A stretch of 64,000 nucleotides of DNA from Rheinheimera sp. MM224. GTDB lineage: Bacteria; Pseudomonadota; Gammaproteobacteria; Enterobacterales; Alteromonadaceae. The stretch is taken from the NCBI RefSeq assembly GCF_947090785.1, contig NZ_OX352320.1, positions 3,461,001 through 3,525,000 of the forward strand, given 5' to 3'. Positions 33,051-40,960 of this stretch are shown piece by piece. A program made the translations under genes and the position numbers. The notes beneath the pieces were generated by a model. The model worked only from the letters and a program-made list of their open reading frames with translations, did not search any database and was not told the DNA's origin. Each line of letters starts with the position of its first letter. The first letter of the stretch is position 1.

Positions 33051-34103
33051 ATGCACCACAAGCTCTCTTATTATGTTGTAAGCCCAGTCGCTGCTTTGCT
33101 GTTGGGCGGCTGCGGTACCAGCGACTCAGCGAAAGTAACTTCGACAATTGAAAAGCCACAATGGCAATTAGTCTGGCAAGATGAGTTCTCCGGCCATCAG
33201 CTCGATTTAACTAAATGGAGCTTTGAAGTGAACTGCGCCGGGGGCGGTAATAACGAGCGCCAGTGTTATACCAACAGAGTTGAAAACGCCACAGTCAAAG
33301 ACGGTGTACTCAGCATCACCGCGCTTAAAGAAAACTTCTCTGGCCCAGCAGCTCAGGACGATACAGCCCACTACGATCCAAAGGTGACCACTCAAGGTGA
33401 ATTTACTTCAGCACGCCTTCGCAGCAAAGGGAAAGGGGACTGGACCTATGGTCGCTTTGAAATCAAAGCGAAATTACCATCAGGACAAGGTAGCTGGCCT
33501 GCCATTTGGATGTTACCTACAGAGTGGCGTTATGGTGGCTGGGCTTCTTCCGGTGAAATTGACATTATGGAAGCAGTGAATCTTGGTACTGTCACTGATG
33601 ATACAACGGCTCCGGGTCAAAGCGAGCAAAGGGTTCATGGCACTTTGCATTATGGCAGGCGGCCTCCGGGCAATCTCTATTCAGGCTCCAGCTATAAAGC
33701 CAGCCACTTTAAGCCCACGGAACAATTTCATGTTTACGCGCTGGAATGGGAAGAAGGAGAAATTCGCTGGTATGTCGATCACGTACACTACGCCACTCAA
33801 ACCCAACAAGGCTGGTATAGTCAGTCTTTATCTAAGGACGGCGTCTGGCAGCAAGCTGCTGGTGCAGCACCTTTTGATCAGCCTTTTCATTTACTACTGA
33901 ATCTGGCTGTAGGCGGCAACTGGCCGGAAAACGTCAACGAAAAAGGCGTGGATCTGACCATCTGGCCACAACAGATGCAGGTCGATTATGTTCGGGTTTA
34001 CCAATGCTCAGCTGACACATCAGATGGTAAAGGCTGCGGCACGAAAAGCACTGCGGCAAAACTGGTTCCTGGCTATCAGCCGCCGGTTTTACCCGCAGGC
34101 TGA
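33051..34103 (+). CDS. GH16 family beta-glucanase (laminarinase-like) lipoprotein
   Basis: Lipoprotein with lipobox LLGGC (Cys21). The GH16 jelly-roll contains the nucleophile and acid in GEIDIMEAVN (ExDxxE form) and the usual WQDEFSG opening and LLLNLAVGGNWP block. It likely cuts beta-1,3 or mixed-linkage glucans outside the cytoplasm. Length 350 residues. The 3' end overlaps the convergent serine hydrolase gene by 28 bases. No arabinose operator is seen upstream, so it is probably outside that regulon. Confidence 0.88.
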   Translation: MHHKLSYYVVSPVAALLLGGCGTSDSAKVTSTIEKPQWQLVWQDEFSGHQLDLTKWSFEVNCAGGGNNERQCYTNRVENATVKDGVLSITALKENFSGPAAQDDTAHYDPKVTTQGEFTSARLRSKGKGDWTYGRFEIKAKLPSGQGSWPAIWMLPTEWRYGGWASSGEIDIMEAVNLGTVTDDTTAPGQSEQRVHGTLHYGRRPPGNLYSGSSYKASHFKPTEQFHVYALEWEEGEIRWYVDHVHYATQTQQGWYSQSLSKDGVWQQAAGAAPFDQPFHLLLNLAVGGNWPENVNEKGVDLTIWPQQMQVDYVRVYQCSADTSDGKGCGTKSTAAKLVPGYQPPVLPAG

Positions 34104-35257
34104 GCTTGGGTACTTAAAATTAACTGCTGAATAATACGATCGGCCTGGGCTTTATAGACAGGCCATTGCAGGTAATTACCTTGTGTCAGCACCAGCACCA
34201 TATCCAGAGTTGGAAATACTGCAATGTACTGACCACCATCGCCTTCAGCTGTGTAATAAGCGACTCCATCCTGCTGTCGTAGCCAGAAATAGTAGCCGTA
34301 ATCGCCAGCAGGGCTAGTTGCCTGGCGGCTGGTCATGTGTTGCACCCAGCCAGAGGGCAGCAATTGCTCTCCTTGCCACTGGCCTTGCTGCAAATACAAA
34401 ACTCCTAACTTGAGCATATCGCGGGGTCGAAGCCATAAACGAGCCGAGCCTTCAGGTACGCCATCCGGCTGAATGTCCCAGCGATACTGGCTAAATCCTA
34501 ATTTATCAAACAGTTGCCGTTTAGCCCAAGGCTGCAACGGCTGCTTTAGCTCACGCTGTATCAGGTGTAACACCAGATTGGGTAAAGCACTGTTATAAGC
34601 CCAGCTTTTGCCTGGCCCGGTATTCGACTGTTGCAGCAGGTAATCGACAAAATTTCGCTGCTGCCACAGTTTTACCAAATCATCGCCTGTCCATTCATCC
34701 CAGACAAAACCAGCCTGCATCGACAATAACTGATGCAGGCTAATACCGGCTTTGAGCGGGTCAGCTTTGATCATGGGATGCTTGGGTAATAGCTGCGCCA
34801 ACGTACTGTCGACAGTCAAACCTGTTTGCTTTAAGGCGATTCCCGTTAAGGTGGCTGTCACAGCTTTTGTCACTGAAGCAACATAATGGGGTTGATCAAT
34901 AGACCAGACAAAATCCTGCTGACCTTTGACCAACTTTATCCCTTGTTCAAAGTTGATAAAGTCGTTATTGCCCTTTTGATAGTGCTCAACTACCAAAGCA
35001 CCGGATTTATACAACAGTAGGCTATGTACCTGCTGATAACCAGGCTTGGCTTTATTCTGAATTTGCAGCAGAAGTTGCTGCAACACCAGCTCATTCAGCC
35101 CTTGCTCTACTGGCTTTTTCTGCACTAAAAAAGCATCGGACGCGGCACTCACGTGGAGCTTAGTCTGTTGTGCCTGCTGGCTCTGTGCCAGCACAGGAAA
35201 AAAAACACAAAACAACAGAGCACCATAGAACAGCTGTTTGCCTGCAGCAGAGAACAT
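34076..35257 (-). CDS. serine hydrolase of the beta-lactamase/AmpC-like family
   Basis: Exported enzyme with signal peptide ending FPVLAQSQA-like. SxxK is VASVTKAV (nucleophile Ser, base Lys) and the second motif is WAYNSALP (YxN). The C-terminal part has EGDGGQYIAVFP, the region that takes the place of KTG in esterase-like members. Length 393 residues. Substrate unknown: esterase, D-aminopeptidase or peptidoglycan-linked roles are all seen in the family. It begins 3 bases after the oxidoreductase gene, so the two form an operon. The 3' ends of this gene and GH16 overlap. Confidence 0.85.
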   Translation of the reverse strand: MFSAAGKQLFYGALLFCVFFPVLAQSQQAQQTKLHVSAASDAFLVQKKPVEQGLNELVLQQLLLQIQNKAKPGYQQVHSLLLYKSGALVVEHYQKGNNDFINFEQGIKLVKGQQDFVWSIDQPHYVASVTKAVTATLTGIALKQTGLTVDSTLAQLLPKHPMIKADPLKAGISLHQLLSMQAGFVWDEWTGDDLVKLWQQRNFVDYLLQQSNTGPGKSWAYNSALPNLVLHLIQRELKQPLQPWAKRQLFDKLGFSQYRWDIQPDGVPEGSARLWLRPRDMLKLGVLYLQQGQWQGEQLLPSGWVQHMTSRQATSPAGDYGYYFWLRQQDGVAYYTAEGDGGQYIAVFPTLDMVLVLTQGNYLQWPVYKAQADRIIQQLILSTQAQPAGKTGG

Positions 35258-35260
35258 AGC

Positions 35261-36280
35261 TCAGAACTCCACTGTGCAGCCACGCTGCTGACTATGCAGC
35301 GCCAGTTCTATCAACCGAATGCCTTGCAAAGCTTCGGTTGCAGAAACAGGGCTGGTTTTGCCATGCTGCAAAGCGGCCACCAGTTGCTGATAAAACAGCT
35401 GATAATTGCCGGCTAAAGTTGGATAAGTTTTTTGTCCATCGGCATTAGCCACTACCCCATACATGGTTTGCGGCTCCAATCCCCACTGTGCACCAACAGG
35501 TTTTTGACCTGCTCTTAATGCATCTTCCTGTGGATCCAAGCCTGTTTTATGGTAACAACCTAAATCACCCTGCAGAATAAAACGAGTGGTTGGCAGCGCA
35601 CAAAAAGGGCTGGAATGCAGCACGACTTCTTTGTCGGCGTAGTGCAACATCAAATGAAAATAGTCCACAGCGTCACTGCCCTGACGTAAAGCGCGACAGC
35701 GTGCCGTTAATGCTGCTGGGGCACCAAATAAGGCGATGGCCTGATCAATCAGATGTGGCCCCAGGTCATATAAAATCCCGGTCCCCTCTCCTTGCAATTC
35801 ACGCCAGCGTGGCCTTGGTACAGGCCGGAAACGGTCAAAGTGCGATTCAAAATAACGGATAGATCCCAGTTCAGCCGACTGTAGCAACTGCTGTAGCGTC
35901 AGAAAGTCGCCGTCAAACCGCCTGTTATGGTAAACAAAAAGCTGGCGTTGTTTTTGGTCAGCCAGCTCAAACAGCTCCCGCCCCTCCGCCTCCGTCAACA
36001 CAAAAGGTTTTTCCACCAACACATGTTTTCCGGCCAGCAAAGCTTGTTTTGCCAGCGGGTAATGACTGTCATTAGGTGAGGTGATGACTACAAGCTCTGC
36101 ATCCGATAAACGGATAAGCTCATCAGCATTTTGGTAATGCTTTATATCCGGATAATCCAGCCGCAATTCGGGCTGGCTACTGCTGATCGCCACCAGCTCA
36201 AGCTCTGGTTGTAGCAAAATAAAAGGCAAATGAAAGGTTTTGGCAGACAAGCCATAGCCAATAACGGCAGTTTTGATCAT
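35261..36280 (-). CDS. Gfo/Idh/MocA family oxidoreductase
   Basis: NAD(P)-dependent oxidoreductase. The Rossmann loop is VIGYGLSAKTFHLPF (residues 5-19), the conserved EKP motif is in GKHVLVEKPFVLT, and the active-site region ILYDLGPHLIDQAI holds the catalytic His. The pattern FHLPF plus RPRWRE is typical of the YdgJ/YvaA-like group acting on inositols or sugars. The ATG at 36280 has GGAG upstream; the frame extends to 36388 without support. Length 339 residues. Operon with the serine hydrolase. Confidence 0.88.
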   Translation of the reverse strand: MIKTAVIGYGLSAKTFHLPFILLQPELELVAISSSQPELRLDYPDIKHYQNADELIRLSDAELVVITSPNDSHYPLAKQALLAGKHVLVEKPFVLTEAEGRELFELADQKQRQLFVYHNRRFDGDFLTLQQLLQSAELGSIRYFESHFDRFRPVPRPRWRELQGEGTGILYDLGPHLIDQAIALFGAPAALTARCRALRQGSDAVDYFHLMLHYADKEVVLHSSPFCALPTTRFILQGDLGCYHKTGLDPQEDALRAGQKPVGAQWGLEPQTMYGVVANADGQKTYPTLAGNYQLFYQQLVAALQHGKTSPVSATEALQGIRLIELALHSQQRGCTVEF

Positions 36281-36430
36281 AGAGGCTCCGGCATAAGTAG
36301 AGGCATGATGATGCATTCTAATACGGTAAACGCAGCTAAAGGACAAAAAGGTCAGAAAAAGCAGAAGTTTATAGAGGACCGTAAGCAATAGACTGAACTG
36401 CTGCCGGCAGATGACCGAATTTTAAGAGTA

Positions 36431-36498
36431 CAAAATTGCCCGGAGCAATTTTGAACAACGCGTAGCGTTGGCCCGACAGGGTGAGCGCCATGGATGGC
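36431..36498. repeat. three consecutive short inverted repeats
   Basis: CAAAATTG/CAATTTTG (36431-36453), CAACGC/GCGTTG with a 3-base loop (36456-36470) and GCCAT/ATGGC (36487-36498) lie back to back just past the tRNA-Asp repeat array. They could fold as a three-hairpin RNA in either direction. No coding potential is seen; function unknown. Confidence 0.5.
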
Positions 36499-36505
36499 TG
36501 CGAAT

Positions 36506-36529
36506 AAAAAAACCAGCTCAAGGCTGGTT
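36506..36529 (-). terminator. distal terminator of the tRNA-Asp array
   Basis: On the minus strand AACCAGC/GCTGGTT with loop CTTGA is followed by seven T. Third copy of the same terminator. Confidence 0.8.
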
Positions 36530-36560
36530 GATCTTATTACTGGTCTTTACACCAGTAAAA

Positions 36561-36658
36561 TGGCGGAGCGGACGGGACTCGAACCCGCGACCCCCGGCGT
36601 GACAGGCCGGCCATTCTTTAACAGAGAGCAACCGACGGAACTGCTGTCGTCAGACAGC
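36561..36658 (-). pseudogene. tRNA-Asp-like pseudogene, distal copy
   Basis: Bases 36561-36610 match the 3' 50 bases of tRNA-Asp exactly, including the anticodon arm with GTC, the T arm and CCA. The 5' part has lost the acceptor strand GGAGCGG, has an insertion of about 11 bases (containing GCTCTCTGTTA) in the D region, and runs into a hairpin GCTGTC/GACAGC at 36643-36658. It cannot fold as a tRNA. Confidence 0.8.
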
Positions 36659-36676
36659 TTTGTGAATTTGAAATAT

Positions 36677-36700
36677 AAAAAAACCAGCTCAAGGCTGGTT
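36677..36700 (-). terminator. middle terminator of the tRNA-Asp array
   Basis: Same stem AACCAGC/GCTGGTT (36682-36700) with a run of A on its left, giving T on the transcribed minus strand. Confidence 0.8.
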
Positions 36701-36732
36701 GTTTTGTTTACTGAGCAATAAACCCAGTAAAA

Positions 36733-36830
36733 TGGCGGAGCGGACGGGACTCGAACCCGCGCCCCCCGGCGTGACAGGCCGGCCATGCTTTAACAGAGAG
36801 CAACCGACTGAACTGCTGTCGCCAGACAGC
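36733..36830 (-). pseudogene. tRNA-Asp-like pseudogene, proximal copy
   Basis: Same build as the distal pseudogene: intact 3' 50 bases apart from one change in the variable region, the same D-region insertion, and hairpin GCTGTC/GACAGC at 36815-36830. The hairpin loop differs (GCCA against GTCA) while both stems are identical, suggesting the stem matters or the duplication is recent. Confidence 0.8.
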
Positions 36831-36846
36831 CTTTTAAATTTCAAAT

Positions 36847-36870
36847 AAAAAAACCAGCTCAAGGCTGGTT
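36847..36870 (-). terminator. first terminator after the intact tRNA-Asp genes
   Basis: AACCAGC/GCTGGTT (36852-36870) with T run on the minus strand, 31 bases after the CCA of the last intact tRNA-Asp. Confidence 0.85.
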
Positions 36871-36901
36871 CATTTTTTACTGAATTTAGAACCCAGTAAA
36901 A

Positions 36902-36978
36902 TGGCGGAGCGGACGGGACTCGAACCCGCGACCCCCGGCGTGACAGGCCGGTATTCTAACCGACTGAACTACCGCTCC
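36902..36978 (-). tRNA. tRNA-Asp (GTC), copy 4
   Basis: 77-base tRNA with acceptor GGAGCGG/CCGCTCC, discriminator G, encoded CCA, and anticodon GTC in stem CCGGC/GCCGG. Last intact gene of the array in the direction of transcription. Confidence 0.96.
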
Positions 36979-37020
36979 GCGCTGGAGTGAGCTTGCGCTC
37001 TAATGGCTTGTTTGCTGAAT

Positions 37021-37097
37021 TGGCGGAGCGGACGGGACTCGAACCCGCGACCCCCGGCGTGACAGGCCGGTATTCTAACCGACTGAACTACCGCTCC
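37021..37097 (-). tRNA. tRNA-Asp (GTC), copy 3
   Basis: Identical in sequence to the other three intact copies, GTC anticodon, encoded CCA. Separated from its neighbours by short AT-rich spacers. Confidence 0.96.
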
Positions 37098-37125
37098 GGA
37101 ATCAGACAAACTATAAATGCTTAAG

Positions 37126-37202
37126 TGGCGGAGCGGACGGGACTCGAACCCGCGACCCCCGGCGTGACAGGCCGGTATTCTAACCGACTGAACTACCGCT
37201 CC
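37126..37202 (-). tRNA. tRNA-Asp (GTC), copy 2
   Basis: Identical in sequence to the other intact copies, GTC anticodon, encoded CCA. Confidence 0.96.
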
Positions 37203-37221
37203 GAAGAAGCATTTATTAAAT

Positions 37222-37298
37222 TGGCGGAGCGGACGGGACTCGAACCCGCGACCCCCGGCGTGACAGGCCGGTATTCTAACCGACTGAACTACCGCTCC
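37222..37298 (-). tRNA. tRNA-Asp (GTC), copy 1
   Basis: First gene of the tRNA-Asp operon, transcribed from the promoter at 37350-37378. Complete cloverleaf with GTC anticodon and encoded CCA. Confidence 0.96.
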
Positions 37299-37349
37299 GC
37301 GCCAATACACCGCAGCATTTTCAATTGGGTATGCTGCGTTGCGGCGGGA

Positions 37350-37378
37350 ATAATACGGATTCACCGGAGGGCCGTCAA
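37350..37378 (-). promoter_or_regulatory. promoter of the tRNA-Asp operon
   Basis: On the minus strand TTGACG (37373-37378) and TATTAT (37350-37355) are separated by exactly 17 bases, followed by a GC-rich TCCCGCCGC discriminator typical of growth-rate-controlled stable-RNA promoters. Confidence 0.8.
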
Positions 37379-37406
37379 CGACTTTTTTGCCGCTTTTGTT
37401 TATTCC

Positions 37407-38840
37407 TTAATCATCCGGCAAAGAAAGTTCCATAATGTCGTTTTTCCTGGCGTTTTTTTGTGCCGCGCTGCTCATTTTTGCTTCAGAAGCTCCCGGCATC
37501 GCCAGGCTATCTAAATCCATCGAGTTATTCTTTTTCGAGAACAAGGTCTTAAATGAACGATCCGTGGCAACCATCCAGATAGCAAAACCACCACCACCCA
37601 GAATGATTATATTGCTCAGGATCACTAATACCCAGGGAAAGGATTTCTCTTCTTCCACTACAGGCTCAATAGCTGGTAAAGCTGCTGCAGTTTTCGCAAG
37701 CTGCGCCGCTTCTGTGGATGCAGCACCTTCTTCAGTGACGGCAGGAGCAACAGGCACAGGTTCAACAACTTCAGCGACAAAAGAAGTCATAGGCAATGTG
37801 ATCACCACATCACGCCCATTGACAGTTTGAGCAAACAAGGTGCTCTCTACTTTATAGGTGCCGCTGGCGTAATTAACAATTTTCAGCTTTTTATCCACTT
37901 CGGCACTTTCGCCCAAAGTAAAACTTTGCACTTCATTGTTAGGGAAACGGACTTTCCCCTGCAAGGCAACAGACTGAGGGTTAATCATTGGATCTGTCAC
38001 TTTAAAGGTCAGCCAATGCAGGTCTTCAGCTTTTGTTGCCTGTGCAACCTCATAGCTGATTGGGCTTTTATGTAAAATCACTGGCTCCTGTGTCACTTCT
38101 CGAGTGTACAAAGGTGTCTTTACAACAAATTTAGGTTGCCACAACCCTGGCTTCATCTCTAACTTAAATTCGCCGGTGAAAATACCATCCCGTGGCCGTT
38201 CATCAAAGTTACGGCCATCATCAGTCAAAGTCGTCAGTTCAATAACACCGGCACCAAAGTTCTCGTACTCTGCATCATTGCTACTGATAAAAAGTACATC
38301 CAGACGTAATAAATCACGGAAGTCCTTGGCAACTATGGGCTTACCGCCATTGGTCAGTGTCGCTGTGACTTTAATGGTTTCGCCTGTCATTAAATGATCA
38401 GGCAATGGATCCACTTTCAGTTCGATATCCGTCAGCACCATAATTTTGCTTTCTGGCAAAATTTGCCCTAATGCTTGCCATGGACCCGGAGTAGGTTTTT
38501 TAATTTTAATCAAATCATAAGTTTGATCGTCATACCAGTCGACGTCCTGTTTGCTGGCATTCACCACATTGATTTTGCTGCCATCAGGCCTGACCAAAAT
38601 AATGGAAGGCGAGCCCCTTTTACGGAAAAACACCATGGTAATTTCCTCCACTTCGTAATCGATGCGGAATCTGTTATCAAAGAGCGGGATCTGGTTTTTG
38701 GCAGCTAAGTCCGGTAACAGACTTAAGCCTGTTGGATCGTCAACAGCTTGTTTCGCTTCTGTTGTTGTAGTGGCATCCTGCGCCCAAAGCTGCAGGCTAA
38801 AACAGAGCATCAACAGATAAATTAATTTCGCCACAAGCAA
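37407..38840 (-). CDS. TIGR03503 family envelope protein
   Basis: Exported protein with signal peptide ending LQLWAQ, a beta-rich periplasmic part (about 40-370) with Ig-like segments such as TGETIKVTATLTNGGKPI, an Ala/Glu/Val-rich linker, one membrane helix near residues 400-425 (WVLVILSNIIILGGGGFAIWMV) and a short cytoplasmic tail. This architecture and its place beside dnaQ match the TIGR03503 proteins of Shewanella/Vibrio relatives; function unknown. Its start overlaps the end of dnaQ by 19 bases. Length 477 residues, intact. Confidence 0.75.
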   Translation of the reverse strand: MLVAKLIYLLMLCFSLQLWAQDATTTTEAKQAVDDPTGLSLLPDLAAKNQIPLFDNRFRIDYEVEEITMVFFRKRGSPSIILVRPDGSKINVVNASKQDVDWYDDQTYDLIKIKKPTPGPWQALGQILPESKIMVLTDIELKVDPLPDHLMTGETIKVTATLTNGGKPIVAKDFRDLLRLDVLFISSNDAEYENFGAGVIELTTLTDDGRNFDERPRDGIFTGEFKLEMKPGLWQPKFVVKTPLYTREVTQEPVILHKSPISYEVAQATKAEDLHWLTFKVTDPMINPQSVALQGKVRFPNNEVQSFTLGESAEVDKKLKIVNYASGTYKVESTLFAQTVNGRDVVITLPMTSFVAEVVEPVPVAPAVTEEGAASTEAAQLAKTAAALPAIEPVVEEEKSFPWVLVILSNIIILGGGGFAIWMVATDRSFKTLFSKKNNSMDLDSLAMPGASEAKMSSAAQKNARKNDIMELSLPDD

Positions 38841-39526
38841 CTCCCTCCTTTTTTCTGCACCAGATCCAGACGTTGCTCGTGAGACTGCAATTCCGCTTCA
38901 GAGGCAAACACCACAGGTAAACGACTGGTTCGTTTGAGTTGCCCTACCACTACATTTTGTTGCGCTGCGGCTTGTTCATCATTGGCTAAATTTAAGCTCA
39001 CCTGACCCCCTGTCATCGCCAGATAAACATCAGCCAGAATTTCAGCATCCAACAAGGCGCCGTGTAAGGTACGGTGGCTGTTGTTGATGTCGTAACGACG
39101 GCACAGGGCATCGAGGTTATTTTTCTGCCCAGGATGCGCTTCCCGTGCCATTTTTAACGTATCCAGCACACCACATATATCGGTTACAGGAGCAAGTGCC
39201 GGGCGTAGCAGATTAAACTCGTGATTAATAAAGCCGACGTCAAACGCCGCGTTATGGATCACCAGTTCAGCGCCAGCTATGTACTGGCAAAACTGCTGTG
39301 CTATTTCGGCAAAACGTTGTTTACCAATTAAAAACTCATTGGTAATACCGTGAACCGCTATAGCTTCCTGATCAATCAGCCGGTCGGGCTGCAAATAGAC
39401 ATGGAAGTTATTGCCAGTCAGGCGGCGGTTAATCAGCTCCACGCAACCAATTTCAATGATGCGGTGGCCTTCTTGCGGGCTTAAACCTGTGGTTTCGGTG
39501 TCGAGTACTATCTGTCTTTTCAGCAT
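38822..39526 (-). CDS. dnaQ: DNA polymerase III epsilon subunit
   Basis: Proofreading 3'-5' exonuclease of the replicase. ExoI motif VLDTETTG (Asp9, Glu11), ExoII in HNAAFDVGFINHEF and ExoIII around SHRTLHGALLDAEILADVY (His and Asp) are all present. A C-terminal segment after residue ~185 would bind the alpha subunit. Length 234 residues. It is divergent from rnhA, the classical dnaQ/rnhA arrangement of gammaproteobacteria, with a 65-base shared promoter region. Confidence 0.95.
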   Translation of the reverse strand: MLKRQIVLDTETTGLSPQEGHRIIEIGCVELINRRLTGNNFHVYLQPDRLIDQEAIAVHGITNEFLIGKQRFAEIAQQFCQYIAGAELVIHNAAFDVGFINHEFNLLRPALAPVTDICGVLDTLKMAREAHPGQKNNLDALCRRYDINNSHRTLHGALLDAEILADVYLAMTGGQVSLNLANDEQAAAQQNVVVGQLKRTSRLPVVFASEAELQSHEQRLDLVQKKGGSCLWRN

Positions 39527-39591
39527 TCTGATTCGTGTTCTTAGCGCTTTTACGTTAGATTATACGCCGATTTCAGTTGTGGGAAGCATCG

Positions 39592-40062
39592 ATGCGTAAA
39601 ACAGTAGCAATCTATACAGACGGGTCTTGTCTTGGAAACCCGGGACCTGGTGGTTACGGCGTAGTTTTACGCTATCAACAGCATCAAAAAGAAATGTCTG
39701 GTGGCTACAAGCAAACCACCAATAACCGCATGGAATTGCTGGCTGCTATTGTCGGTCTGGAAAGTTTAACTCAACCTTGTGATGTGGATTTAACCACAGA
39801 CAGCCAATATGTTCGTTTGGGTATTACGCAGTGGCTGGCCAACTGGAAAAAAAACAACTGGAAAACCAGTCAGAAAGAACCTGTAAAAAACCAGGATTTA
39901 TGGCGCCGTTTAGATGCAGCCTGTCAGGGGCATAAAGTAAATTGGCATTGGGTAAAAGGGCATGCCGGGCATCCTGAAAACGAGCGTTGTGATGAATTAG
40001 CGCGGGTTGCTGCAACCCATCAGGCGACAGAAGTGGATGAGGGTTTTCAGCCATCCGCCTGA
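39592..40062 (+). CDS. rnhA: ribonuclease HI
   Basis: Degrades RNA in RNA-DNA hybrids. Catalytic residues appear in [16 protein letters not shown] (Asp), [13 protein letters not shown] (Glu), TTDSQYV (Asp) and the C-terminal NERCDELA (Asp), with the handle region [13 protein letters not shown] ([10 protein letters not shown]). The ATG at 39592 has GGGAAG upstream; the frame is open to 39577 without need. About 156 residues, normal for the family. Divergent from dnaQ. Confidence 0.96.
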   Translation: MRKTVAIYTDGSCLGNPGPGGYGVVLRYQQHQKEMSGGYKQTTNNRMELLAAIVGLESLTQPCDVDLTTDSQYVRLGITQWLANWKKNNWKTSQKEPVKNQDLWRRLDAACQGHKVNWHWVKGHAGHPENERCDELARVAATHQATEVDEGFQPSA

Positions 40063-40077
40063 ACTATGAACACACTA

Positions 40078-40824
40078 TCAGCGGACTATTGGCCAGAGCA
40101 GCGAAACTGCTGTACCAACCAACAGTGCGGAAAAGGTTTTCCGCACCCATAACTGGGGAATGTAAGCGGACAAGATAATGCCGAGCAGGCTACCACAAGC
40201 ACCTATCAAGCCTAACCAACCAATCAGCTCCAGCGGTAAAGTTTCGCCCTGGGCAGACATCAACCAATAATGGCTGATAAAACCCGTGCTGCTTTGCAGG
40301 AAAATAAGCGCCAGACTACAGGCTATAGCTCCAGACATTGGGATCACAGTAACAGCCAGCAACAACGGCACTATTAAGAAACCACCGCCAACACCAACCA
40401 AACCAGTTAACATACCTAAAGACATCGCCAGAGCAGCCAACAGCCAGGGAGACTGGATTTGCCACTGCCAAATGGTCTTGCGCCACATATTAGCCGCGCT
40501 GCCTAGCATCAAAACGGCTAGGATCAGCAGTTGCACAGAAGAGTGCAGCCATTGAGCTAAAGCAACACCCAGTAGAGTCCCAAAAAAAGCCGGAACCGCA
40601 AAACGTTTAAATAAAACAAAGTCGAGATGACGACGCCACAGATAAGGCAATAAAGCGATAAAGCTGATTTGAGCCACCACACCCAAAGACGAGACTATGG
40701 CCACTTTTTCTGGTAACTGCACTAAATGCACCAGCACAGGTACGGTCAGAATTGAGCCGCCTGAACCTAACAAACCCACACTTAAGCCGATAATTAAGGC
40801 TGAAATCAGTACCAGAGCCGACAT
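40078..40824 (-). CDS. TauE/SafE (TSUP) family permease
   Basis: Integral membrane protein of 248 residues with about eight hydrophobic segments in two related halves, each opening with a Gly-rich motif (GLLGSGGSILTVPVLV and GLVGVGGGFLIVPLLL). This duplicated motif is characteristic of TSUP exporters/importers of sulfur-containing or organic anions. The substrate is unknown. It is convergent with rnhA at a 15-base gap; no good ribosome site is evident before the ATG. Confidence 0.88.
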   Translation of the reverse strand: MSALVLISALIIGLSVGLLGSGGSILTVPVLVHLVQLPEKVAIVSSLGVVAQISFIALLPYLWRRHLDFVLFKRFAVPAFFGTLLGVALAQWLHSSVQLLILAVLMLGSAANMWRKTIWQWQIQSPWLLAALAMSLGMLTGLVGVGGGFLIVPLLLAVTVIPMSGAIACSLALIFLQSSTGFISHYWLMSAQGETLPLELIGWLGLIGACGSLLGIILSAYIPQLWVRKTFSALLVGTAVSLLWPIVR

Positions 40825-40911
40825 AAAAAACCAGATCGTTTTAATAACTAAAAGAAATATTAAACTTCACTAAAGGAATAAGCAAGCAGGCTTCATACTG
40901 AACAAACAGAA

Positions 40912-40940
40912 TAAAAAAAGGCCAGCATCAGCTGACCTTT
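40912..40940 (-). terminator. terminator after the GPx gene
   Basis: On the minus strand GGTCAGC and GCTGGCC pair around TGAT (with one G-T pair), extended by AAA/TTT, and run into TTTTTTT. 20 bases past the GPx stop. Confidence 0.85.
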
Positions 40941-40960
40941 GGTATGTAATAGCAACGGAC

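Larger units (their letters stand above)
36505..36901 (-). repeat. tandem repeats (172 and 169 bp) derived from tRNA-Asp 3' end plus terminator
   Basis: Units begin at equivalent CCA positions 36561, 36733 and 36902. Each unit, read on the minus strand, contains the last 50 bases of tRNA-Asp with CCA, a spacer containing TTTTACTGG, and a terminator AACCAGC/GCTGGTT followed by T. In the two downstream units the 5' part of the tRNA is replaced by a hairpin (GCTGTC/GACAGC) and an altered D-arm. This resembles the arrangement after E. coli tyrT, where repeats contain the 3' end of the tRNA. Confidence 0.8.

Noticed and set aside
36561..36901. Tandem repeats considered as a CRISPR array
   Set aside because: Only three units of ~170 bp, each containing tRNA sequence and a terminator; there are no short repeats with unique spacers and no cas genes.
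36969..37364. Minus-strand ORF with a three-fold protein repeat (GAVVQSVRIPACHAGGRGFESRPLRQ-like)
   Set aside because: The repeat is simply the translation of successive tRNA-Asp genes, not a repeat protein.
36494..37514. Plus-strand ORFs containing AERTGLEPATPGVTGR
   Set aside because: Antisense translations of the tRNA-Asp copies; a common false gene in annotations.
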